A DNA stretch of 13,166 nt. Source: an uncultured Eggerthella sp. (GTDB lineage: Bacteria; Actinomycetota; Coriobacteriia; Coriobacteriales; Eggerthellaceae). Under the pieces are notes generated by a model that worked only from the letters and a program-made list of their open reading frames with translations, made no database searches and was not told the origin of the DNA. This document shows positions 1 to 6,303 of this stretch, one piece after another. Positions within the stretch are counted from its first letter, which is position 1, and the number at the start of each line of letters is the position of its first letter. The stretch lies in NCBI GenBank assembly GCA_900551155.1, contig URVA01000036.1, forward strand, positions 1 through 13,166, in the 5' to 3' direction. A program made the translations under genes and the position numbers.

Positions 1-448
1 TGCACCATTCTTTTGCATAGAAGCACCAAAGAGCATTGGTGCCGAGCTCGTCCCAAATATCCGTGCGCTCGTCCCAATCGATGGGTTCTTCTTGTAAGAA
101 ATGCACCGATCCAAGCAAAAAAGTAGGGCGGTGGTCTTTTGTGCCATCAAAGTCTGCGCGAATAGTGCGAAGATCGGCCTCGCAACCTGAATACCAATCA
201 GCTTCAAGTCCTGAAACAATTTCAAGTGAGGGATACTTGTTTCGCAGTTCAGCGACAGACGAAAGATAGCGAGTAAGCTCTTTTGCTTTGATGGAGTAGT
301 CAATATAATCTGGCTTTCCCCAGTGATCAGTACAGGCAATAGTGGTAATGCCAGCACCAAGAGCAGCTTCCATGTTTTCTTCAAGGGTACTAGCCCCATC
401 AGAAAAAACGGTATGCGTATGACAATCTACCAGTTCGATGCTGCTCAT
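1..448 (-). CDS. PHP-domain phosphoesterase, histidinol-phosphatase (HisK)-like; C-terminal part outside window
   Basis: The reverse strand from the ATG at 448 gives 149 residues with no stop before the window edge, so the gene is cut by the window rather than broken. The N-terminus has the PHP metal-binding signature DCHTHTVFSDG (H10, H12, D17), then CTDHW (D41, H42), GLEADW (E82) and GSVHF (H116), in the order found in HisK-type histidinol phosphatases. PHP enzymes use a multinuclear metal centre to hydrolyse phosphoesters in the cytoplasm. The true substrate cannot be told from this half, and no other his gene is nearby, so a general phosphoesterase role is equally possible. AGGAG stands 7 bases before the ATG. 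The gene lies 21 bases downstream of the TetR gene on the same strand and is probably cotranscribed with it. Confidence 0.85.
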   Translation of the reverse strand, partial: MSSIELVDCHTHTVFSDGASTLEENMEAALGAGITTIACTDHWGKPDYIDYSIKAKELTRYLSSVAELRNKYPSLEIVSGLEADWYSGCEADLRTIRADFDGTKDHRPTFLLGSVHFLQEEPIDWDERTDIWDELGTNALWCFYAKEWC

Positions 449-469
449 CAGGATGCTCCTTGCTCGTTA

Positions 470-1114
470 TTATTTCTGCTGATACCAGGCAATGCACATA
501 GAAATGAAGTCGCGCATTTCTGCTTTGAAGTCGAGCTCTGGTCTTTTTATTTGTAGCTGTTTTAGAGCTTCATGAACAAGAGGATTATTTTGGCACCAGC
601 CGCATAAGCCAACGCCTTGGTAATAAATAGTAGTAACGAATTTTTCTATATGTTCTTCTTTGATTCCTAGGATTGAAACTAATTGGGGAGTAAGTTTATT
701 GACTCCCTCGTAGTACACACGCTTGAAATCGGCTAGTTTTTCGACGCTTACATTGGTTTCTACAATGCTGTTTAAGATGTCTCCATAGCGGAAATAATCT
801 CGATGAGCATTAGCGATGCCTGCCCATACTTCAGCAACCACTTCCGCGCTAAAGCCGCAGCCTTCAGGCAGAGCAGCGGAGAGGGCGTCTTCATAGGATT
901 GGAATTTTTTTGCCATGATAGAAAGAAAGATTTCTTCCTTTGTAGTTACGTATTTGTACAAATTGGCGCGAGACCAACCTAAATCATTTGCGATGGTGGT
1001 AAGGGTGATTTCGTGATAAGGATGCTGCGAGAACTGCTGTTCTGCTACCTGTTTAATTTCTTCAAGACGTTGCGCTTTTTGTTCGCTGCTGCGAGCGCGG
1101 ATGAATTCGGACAT
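470..1114 (-). CDS. TetR/AcrR-family transcriptional regulator
   Basis: 214 residues, typical TetR length. A helix-turn-helix lies at about residues 37-56 (LTTIANDLGWSRANLYKYVT), followed by TKEEIF, the usual TetR_N ending. The rest is helical and variable, as expected of the ligand-binding and dimer domain; two cysteines in LCGWC (about 171 and 174) are the only distinctive feature there. Such proteins are cytoplasmic dimeric repressors that leave DNA on binding a small ligand; the ligand is unknown. The ribosome site is weak: AAGGG sits about 12 bases before the ATG. The gene leads an operon with the PHP gene and is divergent from the YczE-like gene. Several inverted repeats in the shared intergenic region are candidate operators, so autoregulation and control of the divergent gene are plausible but not shown. 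Confidence 0.88.
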   Translation of the reverse strand: MSEFIRARSSEQKAQRLEEIKQVAEQQFSQHPYHEITLTTIANDLGWSRANLYKYVTTKEEIFLSIMAKKFQSYEDALSAALPEGCGFSAEVVAEVWAGIANAHRDYFRYGDILNSIVETNVSVEKLADFKRVYYEGVNKLTPQLVSILGIKEEHIEKFVTTIYYQGVGLCGWCQNNPLVHEALKQLQIKRPELDFKAEMRDFISMCIAWYQQK

Positions 1115-1130
1115 TGTTACTTCAACCCTT

Positions 1131-1157
1131 ACAAAACATTGGAAATACCAGTTTTGT
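1131..1157. promoter_or_regulatory. Inverted repeat upstream of TetR gene, candidate operator
   Basis: ACAAAAC (1131-1137) and GTTTTGT (1151-1157) are perfect inverted arms. Inside them TGG (1140-1142) and CCA (1148-1150) also pair, giving a nearly continuous 10-bp inverted repeat with a two-base offset. It lies 17 bases upstream of the TetR start codon, where a TetR repressor would block its own transcription. Binding is inferred. Confidence 0.45.
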
Positions 1158-1194
1158 TTTCACTCTATCACAGACGTCGCTGTCTCGCTAACTA

Positions 1195-1207
1195 GTTGTT
1201 TAACAAC
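1195..1207. promoter_or_regulatory. Palindrome GTTGTT-T-AACAAC, candidate operator
   Basis: A perfect 6-1-6 inverted repeat, flanked by ACT and AGT which also pair if A1194 is bulged. It lies in the middle of the divergent region. The core TTGTTnAACAA recurs at 6039-6051 upstream of sdhC, so it may belong to a regulator other than the local TetR protein. Confidence 0.4.
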
Positions 1208-1357
1208 AGTAAGATAAGTTAAGCCTTAGTAAAGGACGATATGTCGTTTATTTAAAATTCATCATGTCGCGTCCTGTTCTGTCAAAGTGTATAACCTAAG
1301 GAGCGCTTTGGCGTATATGTGATTTATGATTTACGGACTCCTCGTTGATTACCAAGC

Positions 1358-1375
1358 GAAGCCCTTGAATGCTTC
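1358..1375. promoter_or_regulatory. Inverted repeat GAAGC-N8-GCTTC over the -35 box
   Basis: Arms at 1358-1362 and 1371-1375 are perfect inverted copies separated by 8 bases. The repeat covers the -35 hexamer of the rightward promoter, a position suited to a repressor. The short arms mean chance occurrence cannot be excluded. Confidence 0.3.
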
Positions 1376-1393
1376 TCGAATTGCGCTTATAAA
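1365..1393 (+). promoter_or_regulatory. Promoter of YczE-like gene
   Basis: TTGAAT at 1365-1370 and TATAAA at 1388-1393 are separated by 17 bases, a good sigma-70-type match. Transcription would begin near 1400, leaving a leader of about 20 bases that contains GAGAGG (1408-1413), 6 bases before the TTG start. Confidence 0.65.
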
Positions 1394-1419
1394 ATAGTGC
1401 GAGATTTGAGAGGTTAATT

Positions 1420-2151
1420 TTGGCAGTAAAAAAGATTCGTAAGAACACAAAAGAAGAATTACCGCGTTCTGAAGACGCAAAGGTAAACGTCCTTCCGTTG
1501 CGTTTTAGTATCTATGTTATTGGCGCATTGTTTTTAGCGTTCGGCGTTGTGTTGAATACTCGTTGCGATATGGGTGTTTCTACGGTAAATTGCATCCCCT
1601 TTGTTTTCAGTGAGGCATCAGGAATTACTCTTGGTCAAGGATGTATGTTGCTCTACATCATTGACGTTATTATTCAGATCATAGTTTTCCGTAAGTTAAC
1701 CCTGCGCATAGCGCTGCAAATTCCTTTTTCTTTTGTAATGGGCTTATTGGTAGACATGTTTGACTACTGCATTTCATCAGGTATTTTATGGTTTTTCCAA
1801 AACCCAGATATGTTGATGGGAAGCATAATGCTTATTTTCGGCATTATGTTTACGGGAGTGGGCGTAAGCATGGTAATGAGCATGAATTTTGTGCCTAATC
1901 CTCCCGATGGATTTACTCAGGCGCTTTGCAAAATTACGGGATTGCCTTTTGGGCGAGGCAAATGGCTCAACGATGCGCTTCGTTTAATTATTGCTATAGC
2001 TTTGGCACTCATTATGTTGGGTCATATTATTGGCGTGGGTATTGGCACGGTTTTGTGCGTGTTCACTATTGGCAATATCTGCCAATTTATGGACGACCAT
2101 GTAGGCTTTCTGTATCGCAAAGCGTACAACCCATTGGGTATCGTGGATTAG
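1420..2151 (+). CDS. YczE/YitT-like integral membrane protein (DUF6198 type)
   Basis: 243 residues beginning at a TTG codon, supported by GAGAGG 6 bases upstream and by the promoter just before it. After a basic, hydrophilic head (residues 1-25) there are about six hydrophobic segments near 28-45, 71-90, 97-117, 133-153, 188-207 and 208-225. The stretches CDMGVSTVNCIP after helix 1, FVPNPPDGFTQAL (about 157-169) and LPFGRGKWLNDALRLI (about 175-190) match the pattern of the YczE/YitT family. These are cytoplasmic-membrane proteins of unknown substrate, often beside regulators and suspected to be transporters. Here the gene is divergent from a TetR regulator, so ligand-induced expression is possible. 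Family membership is fairly sure; function is not known. Confidence 0.8.
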   Translation: MAVKKIRKNTKEELPRSEDAKVNVLPLRFSIYVIGALFLAFGVVLNTRCDMGVSTVNCIPFVFSEASGITLGQGCMLLYIIDVIIQIIVFRKLTLRIALQIPFSFVMGLLVDMFDYCISSGILWFFQNPDMLMGSIMLIFGIMFTGVGVSMVMSMNFVPNPPDGFTQALCKITGLPFGRGKWLNDALRLIIAIALALIMLGHIIGVGIGTVLCVFTIGNICQFMDDHVGFLYRKAYNPLGIVD

Positions 2152-2173
2152 TCGGGCGCTGCATGCAAAGCAA

Positions 2174-2207
2174 AGCGCAGCACTTTAGACGGCAATTGCG
2201 GTGCGCT
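2174..2207 (-). terminator. Possible weak terminator after the sdh-linked small gene
   Basis: Read leftward, AGCGCA (2207-2202) can pair with TGCGCT (2179-2174) around a 22-base loop, followed by TTGCTTTGC. The long loop and broken T-run make this a weak candidate. It lies between two convergent genes, where a terminator would be expected. Confidence 0.25.
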
Positions 2208-2230
2208 CCTGTTTGGCTTCTATTCGGTTT

Positions 2231-2635
2231 CTATTCGGCATTAAACTTTTTGCGCTTAGTAGTTTTCCCTGACTTGTAGTCCTCTTCGAGCTTTTTGTTG
2301 GCATCGCGAATTGCTTGTTTAAGCGCGCGATCGGTAAGTTCCTCTACTGAAGAACGAATATAGGCGTTGCTCGCAACGAAGCGAGTAGTAGAGGTGTCGG
2401 GCATCTCTTGTTTTTTGTCCGTCTGGCTAGCTTTGTTTTCTGCTTCGCGTGCAGCTTTTCGTTTGGCGGCGTGCTCTTCTTCGATTTCGCGGGCGAATTG
2501 ATCCATCTTTTCTTCGGTGGTGCTTTTGATACCAAAAAGTGTTCGACCGCTAGAAAACATAGGACGCTCTTTGCCCGCTGCTTCCATGGAGAGCAACTGG
2601 GAAATGCGCTGCCATCTTCTGTCGAAATCATTCAT
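2231..2635 (-). CDS. Hypothetical small charged protein at the end of the sdh operon
   Basis: 134 residues from the ATG at 2635; a TTG at 2641 in the same frame would add two residues. Neither start has a clear ribosome site, so initiation may rely on coupling to sdhB, whose stop codon is 27 bases upstream. I do not recognise the family. The protein is very hydrophilic with no membrane segment or signal peptide. Residues about 40-75 are rich in E, K, A and R and look like a continuous helix or short coiled coil (EEKMDQFAREIEEEHAAKRK). A second helical stretch at about 97-120 is followed by a basic tail (TTKRKKF). Position suggests cotranscription with sdhCAB, but a role in assembling or regulating that complex is only a guess. 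Confidence 0.6.
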   Translation of the reverse strand: MNDFDRRWQRISQLLSMEAAGKERPMFSSGRTLFGIKSTTEEKMDQFAREIEEEHAAKRKAAREAENKASQTDKKQEMPDTSTTRFVASNAYIRSSVEELTDRALKQAIRDANKKLEEDYKSGKTTKRKKFNAE

Positions 2636-2662
2636 GGGCAAATGGTAGCACGAGGCAAGGTT

Positions 2663-3457
2663 TTAGTCCTCAAATCCTCCAAAAGCGTTCTTTAAGCTTT
2701 GCTTGAAAGTTTCGCGATTCATATGGGCAATCGAAGTAGTGAGAGGAATATCTTTCGGGCACACGCGAACACAGTTCTGTGCATTTCCGCACGAAGTTAT
2801 TCCGTCAGGACCCATGATAGCTGAAAGCCGCACTTCTTTATGCATGGCGCCTGTGGGATGCGCATTGAAGAGGCGAACTTGAGAAATTGCATGAGGACCC
2901 ATGAAGTCGTTGCGCGAATTGCAGTTAGGGCATGCTTCATAACAGCATCCGCAGGTCATGCATTTTGAAAGCTCATAAGCCCAGCGACGTTTACGCTCTG
3001 GCATGCGAGGACCTGGTCCTAAATCGAAAGGTCCGTCAATGTCGATCCAGCCATGTATGCGCTTGAGCGCGTCAAAAAGCTTCGTTCGATCAACTTTTAA
3101 ATCGCGCACGAGAGGGAATTTGGAAAGCGGTTCAAGTTTGATTGGCTGTTTTAGGCTATCCACTAATGCAGAGCAAGCCTGACGGGGAACCCCGTTAATT
3201 ATCATCGAGCACGCGCCACAAACTTCTTCAAGACATACGCTTTCCCAAACTACAGGAGTGGTTGATTTTCCTTGTGCGGTAATAGGATGCTTGCGAATTT
3301 CCATAAGGCAGGAAACCACATTCATGCGTGGTCGGTAGGGGATTTCAAACTCTTGGGTATAAGGTTTGGCATCAGGACCATCTTGACGCTTGATTATGAG
3401 GCGAATAGTTTTCTGCGCAGTGGTTTTATTTTGTGTCTGTGTATTTTGCGAAGACAT
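2663..3457 (-). CDS. sdhB: Succinate dehydrogenase/fumarate reductase iron-sulfur subunit
   Basis: 264 residues. This subunit passes electrons from the flavoprotein to the membrane haem/quinone subunit through three clusters. The [2Fe-2S] ligands are C75, C80, C83 and C95. The later cysteines are in CMTCGCCYEACP (C166, C169, C172, C176) and CGNAQNCVRVCP (C223, C229, C233), for the [4Fe-4S] and [3Fe-4S] centres. The segment CPKDIPLTTSIAHMNRE closely resembles the Bacillus-type SdhB. Start choice is firm: the ATG follows the sdhA stop by one base, and AAGGAGG inside the end of sdhA is its ribosome site, so translation is probably coupled. The direction of the reaction cannot be read from sequence; frdB would be an equally good symbol. 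Confidence 0.96.
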   Translation of the reverse strand: MSSQNTQTQNKTTAQKTIRLIIKRQDGPDAKPYTQEFEIPYRPRMNVVSCLMEIRKHPITAQGKSTTPVVWESVCLEEVCGACSMIINGVPRQACSALVDSLKQPIKLEPLSKFPLVRDLKVDRTKLFDALKRIHGWIDIDGPFDLGPGPRMPERKRRWAYELSKCMTCGCCYEACPNCNSRNDFMGPHAISQVRLFNAHPTGAMHKEVRLSAIMGPDGITSCGNAQNCVRVCPKDIPLTTSIAHMNRETFKQSLKNAFGGFED

Positions 3458-3458
3458 G

Positions 3459-5231
3459 TTATGCCTCCTTCTTTGCGTGCGTGTAGTCTCGCTTACGGGG
3501 TTTTATCAGCGAAATGTCAACTTCTTCATAACTCAAATCAGGATCGTCGGTGCTTGCGTTATAGGAAGCAAGAGTGGTCTTGAGCCAATCAGCATCGTTG
3601 CGATCGGGGAATTCTGGCTTGTAATGCGAACCGCGACTTTCATTGCGGTTGAGCGCACCCTTAGTAATAACTTTCGCCAGGTCAATCATGCCACCAAGTT
3701 GGCGAACGAAAGGTACCGTAGTATTGCTCCAGGTTGCTTTGTCTTGGACACCGATGCGTTTATAGCGCCCAGAAATATCCTCAAGTTTCTCTAGCGTTTG
3801 CTCAAGGTTTTTGTTGTGACGAACTACGGTTACATTTTTTGTCATAAGCTCGCCCATTTCTTCATGAAGCGCATAGGGGTTTTCGCTACCATCGAGCCGT
3901 AAGAGATGCTCGTATTCGGCGACATCCTGGCTAACGGCTGCGTCGTAGACTTGCGATGAAGATGCCACGCCTCCCTTGGACGATCCATCTTCGGCAAGCC
4001 CTAAAACATAGTGTGCAGCAGAGGGCCCTGCGACCGATCCTGCATATACTGCAGAAAGGAGCGAATTTGCTCCAAGGCGGTTGGCGCCGTGCTGGGAGAA
4101 GTCGCATTCACCAGCTGCAAATAAACCAGGAATGGAGGTGTGCTGGTTGATATCTACCCAAAGGCCACCCATAGAATAATGAACGCTTGGTGCAACACGC
4201 ATGGGAACTTTGCGGGGGTCGTCTCCTACGAACTTTTCGTAAATATCCAAGATGCCGCCCAGTTTTACATCAAGCAGTTCTGGCTTTATGTGCGATACAT
4301 CCAGATACACCACGTTCTTTCCGTCTATGCCTAGATGCTGGTTCACGCATACATCAAATATTTCTCGTGCGGCAATATCGCGGGGAACTAAATTGCCATA
4401 AGCGGGATATTTTTCTTCCAGGAAGTACCAGGGTTTTCCATCTTTGTAAGTCCAGACGCGACCACCTTCGCCACGAGCAGATTCGCTGATAAGGCGGTTT
4501 TTATCTTCACCAGGAATAGCCGTGGGGTGAATTTGGACAAATTCACCATTGGCGTAAAGGGCACCTTGTTTGTAAACGCGTGCAGCAGCGTAGCCTGTGT
4601 TGATAGTGGAATTGGTTGATTTGCCAAATACTGCACCGCAGCCACCCGTTGCAATAATTACGGCATCGGCGGGGAAGGCCTTTATTTCCATGGAAGCTAG
4701 ATTTTGAGCAGTAATACCGCAACAGATTCCATCGTTAAGAATTGCAGAAACAAATTCCCAGCCTTCATAAACGCGCACCTTGCCTTCGACTTCTTGAGCG
4801 CGTACTTGTTCGTCTAAGGCGTAGAGAAGCTGCTGGCCTGTGGTTGCGCCTGCAAAAGCAGTACGTCGCTTTTGTGTTCCGCCAAAGCGACGTAAATCTA
4901 GAAGTCCTTCAGGTGTGCGGTTGAACATAACTCCCATGCGATCAAACATATGCACAATACGCGGAGCAGCTTCAACCATGCCTCGTACTTGATGCTGGTT
5001 TGCTAAAAAGTCGCCACCATATATAGTGTCGTCGAAATGTTCATCGATCGAATCACCTTCGCCTTTAGTATCAAGAGCAGCGTTTATGCCGCCTTGAGCG
5101 CAGGCGGAATGGGATCGTTTAACAGGGACGAGTGAAAACAGGTCGACATTCAAACCCGCTTCTACAATCTTTAGGGTTGCCATTAACCCTGCAAGTCCAC
5201 CGCCAACTACTGCTATAGTTCCTTTACTCAT
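3459..5231 (-). CDS. sdhA: Succinate dehydrogenase/fumarate reductase flavoprotein subunit
   Basis: 590 residues, the usual SdhA/FrdA length. It interconverts succinate and fumarate on covalently bound FAD at the cytoplasmic face of the membrane. The dinucleotide-binding turn VGGGLAG is at residues 9-15. RSHSACAQGG places the FAD-linking histidine at H41. HPTAIP (235-240), SESARGEGG (249-257, with the catalytic-type arginine R253), HYSMGG (351-356) and ECDFSQHGANRLGANSLL (375-392) supply the dicarboxylate site. Overall it resembles the Bacillus/Wolinella type. AGAGGAA lies about 7 bases before the ATG. The gene follows sdhC by 121 bases containing a small hairpin, and abuts sdhB. All expected active-site motifs are intact. 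Confidence 0.97.
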   Translation of the reverse strand: MSKGTIAVVGGGLAGLMATLKIVEAGLNVDLFSLVPVKRSHSACAQGGINAALDTKGEGDSIDEHFDDTIYGGDFLANQHQVRGMVEAAPRIVHMFDRMGVMFNRTPEGLLDLRRFGGTQKRRTAFAGATTGQQLLYALDEQVRAQEVEGKVRVYEGWEFVSAILNDGICCGITAQNLASMEIKAFPADAVIIATGGCGAVFGKSTNSTINTGYAAARVYKQGALYANGEFVQIHPTAIPGEDKNRLISESARGEGGRVWTYKDGKPWYFLEEKYPAYGNLVPRDIAAREIFDVCVNQHLGIDGKNVVYLDVSHIKPELLDVKLGGILDIYEKFVGDDPRKVPMRVAPSVHYSMGGLWVDINQHTSIPGLFAAGECDFSQHGANRLGANSLLSAVYAGSVAGPSAAHYVLGLAEDGSSKGGVASSSQVYDAAVSQDVAEYEHLLRLDGSENPYALHEEMGELMTKNVTVVRHNKNLEQTLEKLEDISGRYKRIGVQDKATWSNTTVPFVRQLGGMIDLAKVITKGALNRNESRGSHYKPEFPDRNDADWLKTTLASYNASTDDPDLSYEEVDISLIKPRKRDYTHAKKEA

Positions 5232-5253
5232 CTGGGTTCCTCTCGAAATGTAT

Positions 5254-5276
5254 CGTTGCTGTTATTTGCTGCAACG
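5254..5276 (-). other. Small hairpin in the sdhC-sdhA intercistronic gap
   Basis: CGTTGC (5254-5259) and GCAACG (5271-5276) form a perfect 6-bp stem with an 11-base loop, about 23 bases upstream of the sdhA start and clear of its ribosome site. No T-run follows on the coding strand, so it is not a terminator. It could mark an RNA processing or stability element. Confidence 0.35.
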
Positions 5277-5352
5277 GAAATTTGTTATGAAATGTTTAAT
5301 GTCGTGTTTTGTTGTTCGCTGGCTTCAAGTAAAAAGCGCGATAGGGGAATAA

Positions 5353-5982
5353 CTAGCAAACGAAAGCAAATAGTGCCTTCATACTAAAAGCGGCAAATAC
5401 AAAGAACAGCGCTATAAGGATGTATTCAGAAATTTGCTGCGACTTAGGAGTTAAGGTAATTCCCCAGGTAATAAGAAAGGTCCAGAGGCCATTTACAAAG
5501 TGGTAAACACAACAGAGAAGACCTAGAGCAAACACTGCCAGCCCGATGGGGTTATCTACAATGCCCGCAACCATAGCAAAACTAGGATCCACTCCCGTAA
5601 GTTCAACTTGTAGTTTGGTGCCGTAAATATGCCAAGCAACAAACAGGAAGGCAATAATACCGGTAACGCGTTGAAAAACATAGCGCCAGTTACGGAAGTA
5701 GGTATATTGCCCGACAGTAACACTTGAGGTGAATGCCAGATACACACCATAAATTGCATGGAAGAGCAAAGGCAAAAAGATAATGAATGTTTCCAGCACT
5801 ATTTTGTAGGGCATATGCGCCATAAACGATCCCATGGTGTCATAAGGTGCGCTGCCCCAGTTGGCAGAGTAGTTCACTAGCATGTGGAAACAAAGAAAGA
5901 TTCCTAGCGGGAATACTCCTGCGAAAGAATGTAGCTTACGGATAAAAGGCGTGTAATTTTGTTTGGTGGATTCTTGTTCCAT
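5353..5982 (-). CDS. sdhC: Succinate dehydrogenase/fumarate reductase cytochrome b558-type subunit (dihaem)
   Basis: 209 residues from the ATG at 5982, chosen because GAGGGG lies just upstream and because the product then matches the roughly 200-residue family length; the open frame extends to 6177 but lacks that support. Five hydrophobic segments (about 19-38, 60-83, 102-121, 145-172, 184-207) fit the single-subunit anchor of Bacillus SdhC and Wolinella FrdC. Histidines H33, H75, H118 and H161 are 42, 43 and 43 residues apart, closely matching the four haem ligands of Bacillus SdhC, so two haems are expected. It anchors SdhAB and exchanges electrons with menaquinone. It is the first gene of the leftward operon. 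Confidence 0.93.
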   Translation of the reverse strand: MEQESTKQNYTPFIRKLHSFAGVFPLGIFLCFHMLVNYSANWGSAPYDTMGSFMAHMPYKIVLETFIIFLPLLFHAIYGVYLAFTSSVTVGQYTYFRNWRYVFQRVTGIIAFLFVAWHIYGTKLQVELTGVDPSFAMVAGIVDNPIGLAVFALGLLCCVYHFVNGLWTFLITWGITLTPKSQQISEYILIALFFVFAAFSMKALFAFVC

Positions 5983-6038
5983 GATCCCCCTCAATCTGTC
6001 GTTCCCCAACGACATAGATATCGCTTTACGGATACCGT

Positions 6039-6051
6039 TTTGTTCAACAAA
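6039..6051. promoter_or_regulatory. Palindrome TTTGTT-C-AACAAA upstream of sdhC, candidate operator
   Basis: A perfect 6-1-6 inverted repeat, 57 bases before the sdhC ATG and about 26 bases downstream of the nearer TATAAT hexamer. Its TTGTTnAACAA core is also present at 1195-1207. The half-site resembles that of clostridial Rex sites, but the spacing is far shorter, so Rex binding is not claimed. Confidence 0.4.
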
Positions 6052-6076
6052 TAACGAATATCTGTTTAGTAACGTG

Positions 6077-6117
6077 ATTATAAAAGCGATGAAAATACCC
6101 TCTGTACAGGGATTATA
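6077..6117 (-). promoter_or_regulatory. Candidate promoter region of the sdhCAB operon
   Basis: Read leftward there are two exact TATAAT hexamers, at 6117-6112 and 6082-6077. Neither has a convincing -35 box at 16-18 bases, so an activator may be needed or only one may be real. CCCTCTGTACAGGG (6098-6111), an imperfect palindrome around TGTACA, covers the start-site position expected for the upstream hexamer. Confidence 0.4.
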
Positions 6118-6239
6118 CCTGAAATTATGCAGGAATGCGCTTTTGAGTTTACAGAGGCAATCAATTAATGTTCGCAATTACCCAAACAAGAGCGTAACGG
6201 TAAAGAACTGATGGTAACCAAGCTATAAATTAGTTGTAT

Positions 6240-6289
6240 TCTATATCGAACACCAACGAAATAATCCGTACGAGAAGTTTTGATATAGA
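6240..6289 (+). promoter_or_regulatory. 8-bp inverted repeat in the leader of the patatin-like gene
   Basis: TCTATATC (6240-6247) and GATATAGA (6282-6289) are perfect inverted copies 34 bases apart. The right arm runs into the ribosome site GAGGGG (6288-6293). As RNA, a stem could partly hide the ribosome site; as DNA it could be a pair of regulator half-sites. Both readings are inference. Confidence 0.3.
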
Positions 6290-6303
6290 GGGGTGCTGTT
6301 CGA

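Larger units (their letters stand above)
1115..1419. other. Divergent intergenic region between tetR-type gene and YczE-like gene
   Basis: This stretch carries no credible gene. It holds a good sigma-70-type promoter for the rightward gene and three inverted repeats that could be operators (listed separately). No convincing -35/-10 pair is visible for the leftward TetR gene. Confidence 0.7.
5983..6303. other. Divergent intergenic region between sdhC and patatin-like gene
   Basis: No credible gene is present. On the strand leading to sdhC there are two perfect TATAAT hexamers, a GTAC-centred imperfect palindrome and a TTTGTT-C-AACAAA palindrome. On the strand leading to the patatin gene there is an 8-bp inverted repeat that reaches its ribosome site. 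These are described separately. Confidence 0.7.

Noticed and set aside
1013..1195. Small plus-strand frame across the TetR start
   Set aside because: It overlaps the TetR coding region on the opposite strand and has no ribosome site.
6039..6051. Rex or FNR site upstream of sdhC
   Set aside because: The half-site is similar to clostridial Rex, but the 6-1-6 spacing is much shorter than the Rex operator, and the FNR core TTGAT-N4-ATCAA is not present.
5983..6177. Longer N-terminus for SdhC (65 extra residues)
   Set aside because: The extension has no family resemblance and lies in promoter-like DNA, and the internal ATG at 5982 has a strong ribosome site and gives the normal family length.
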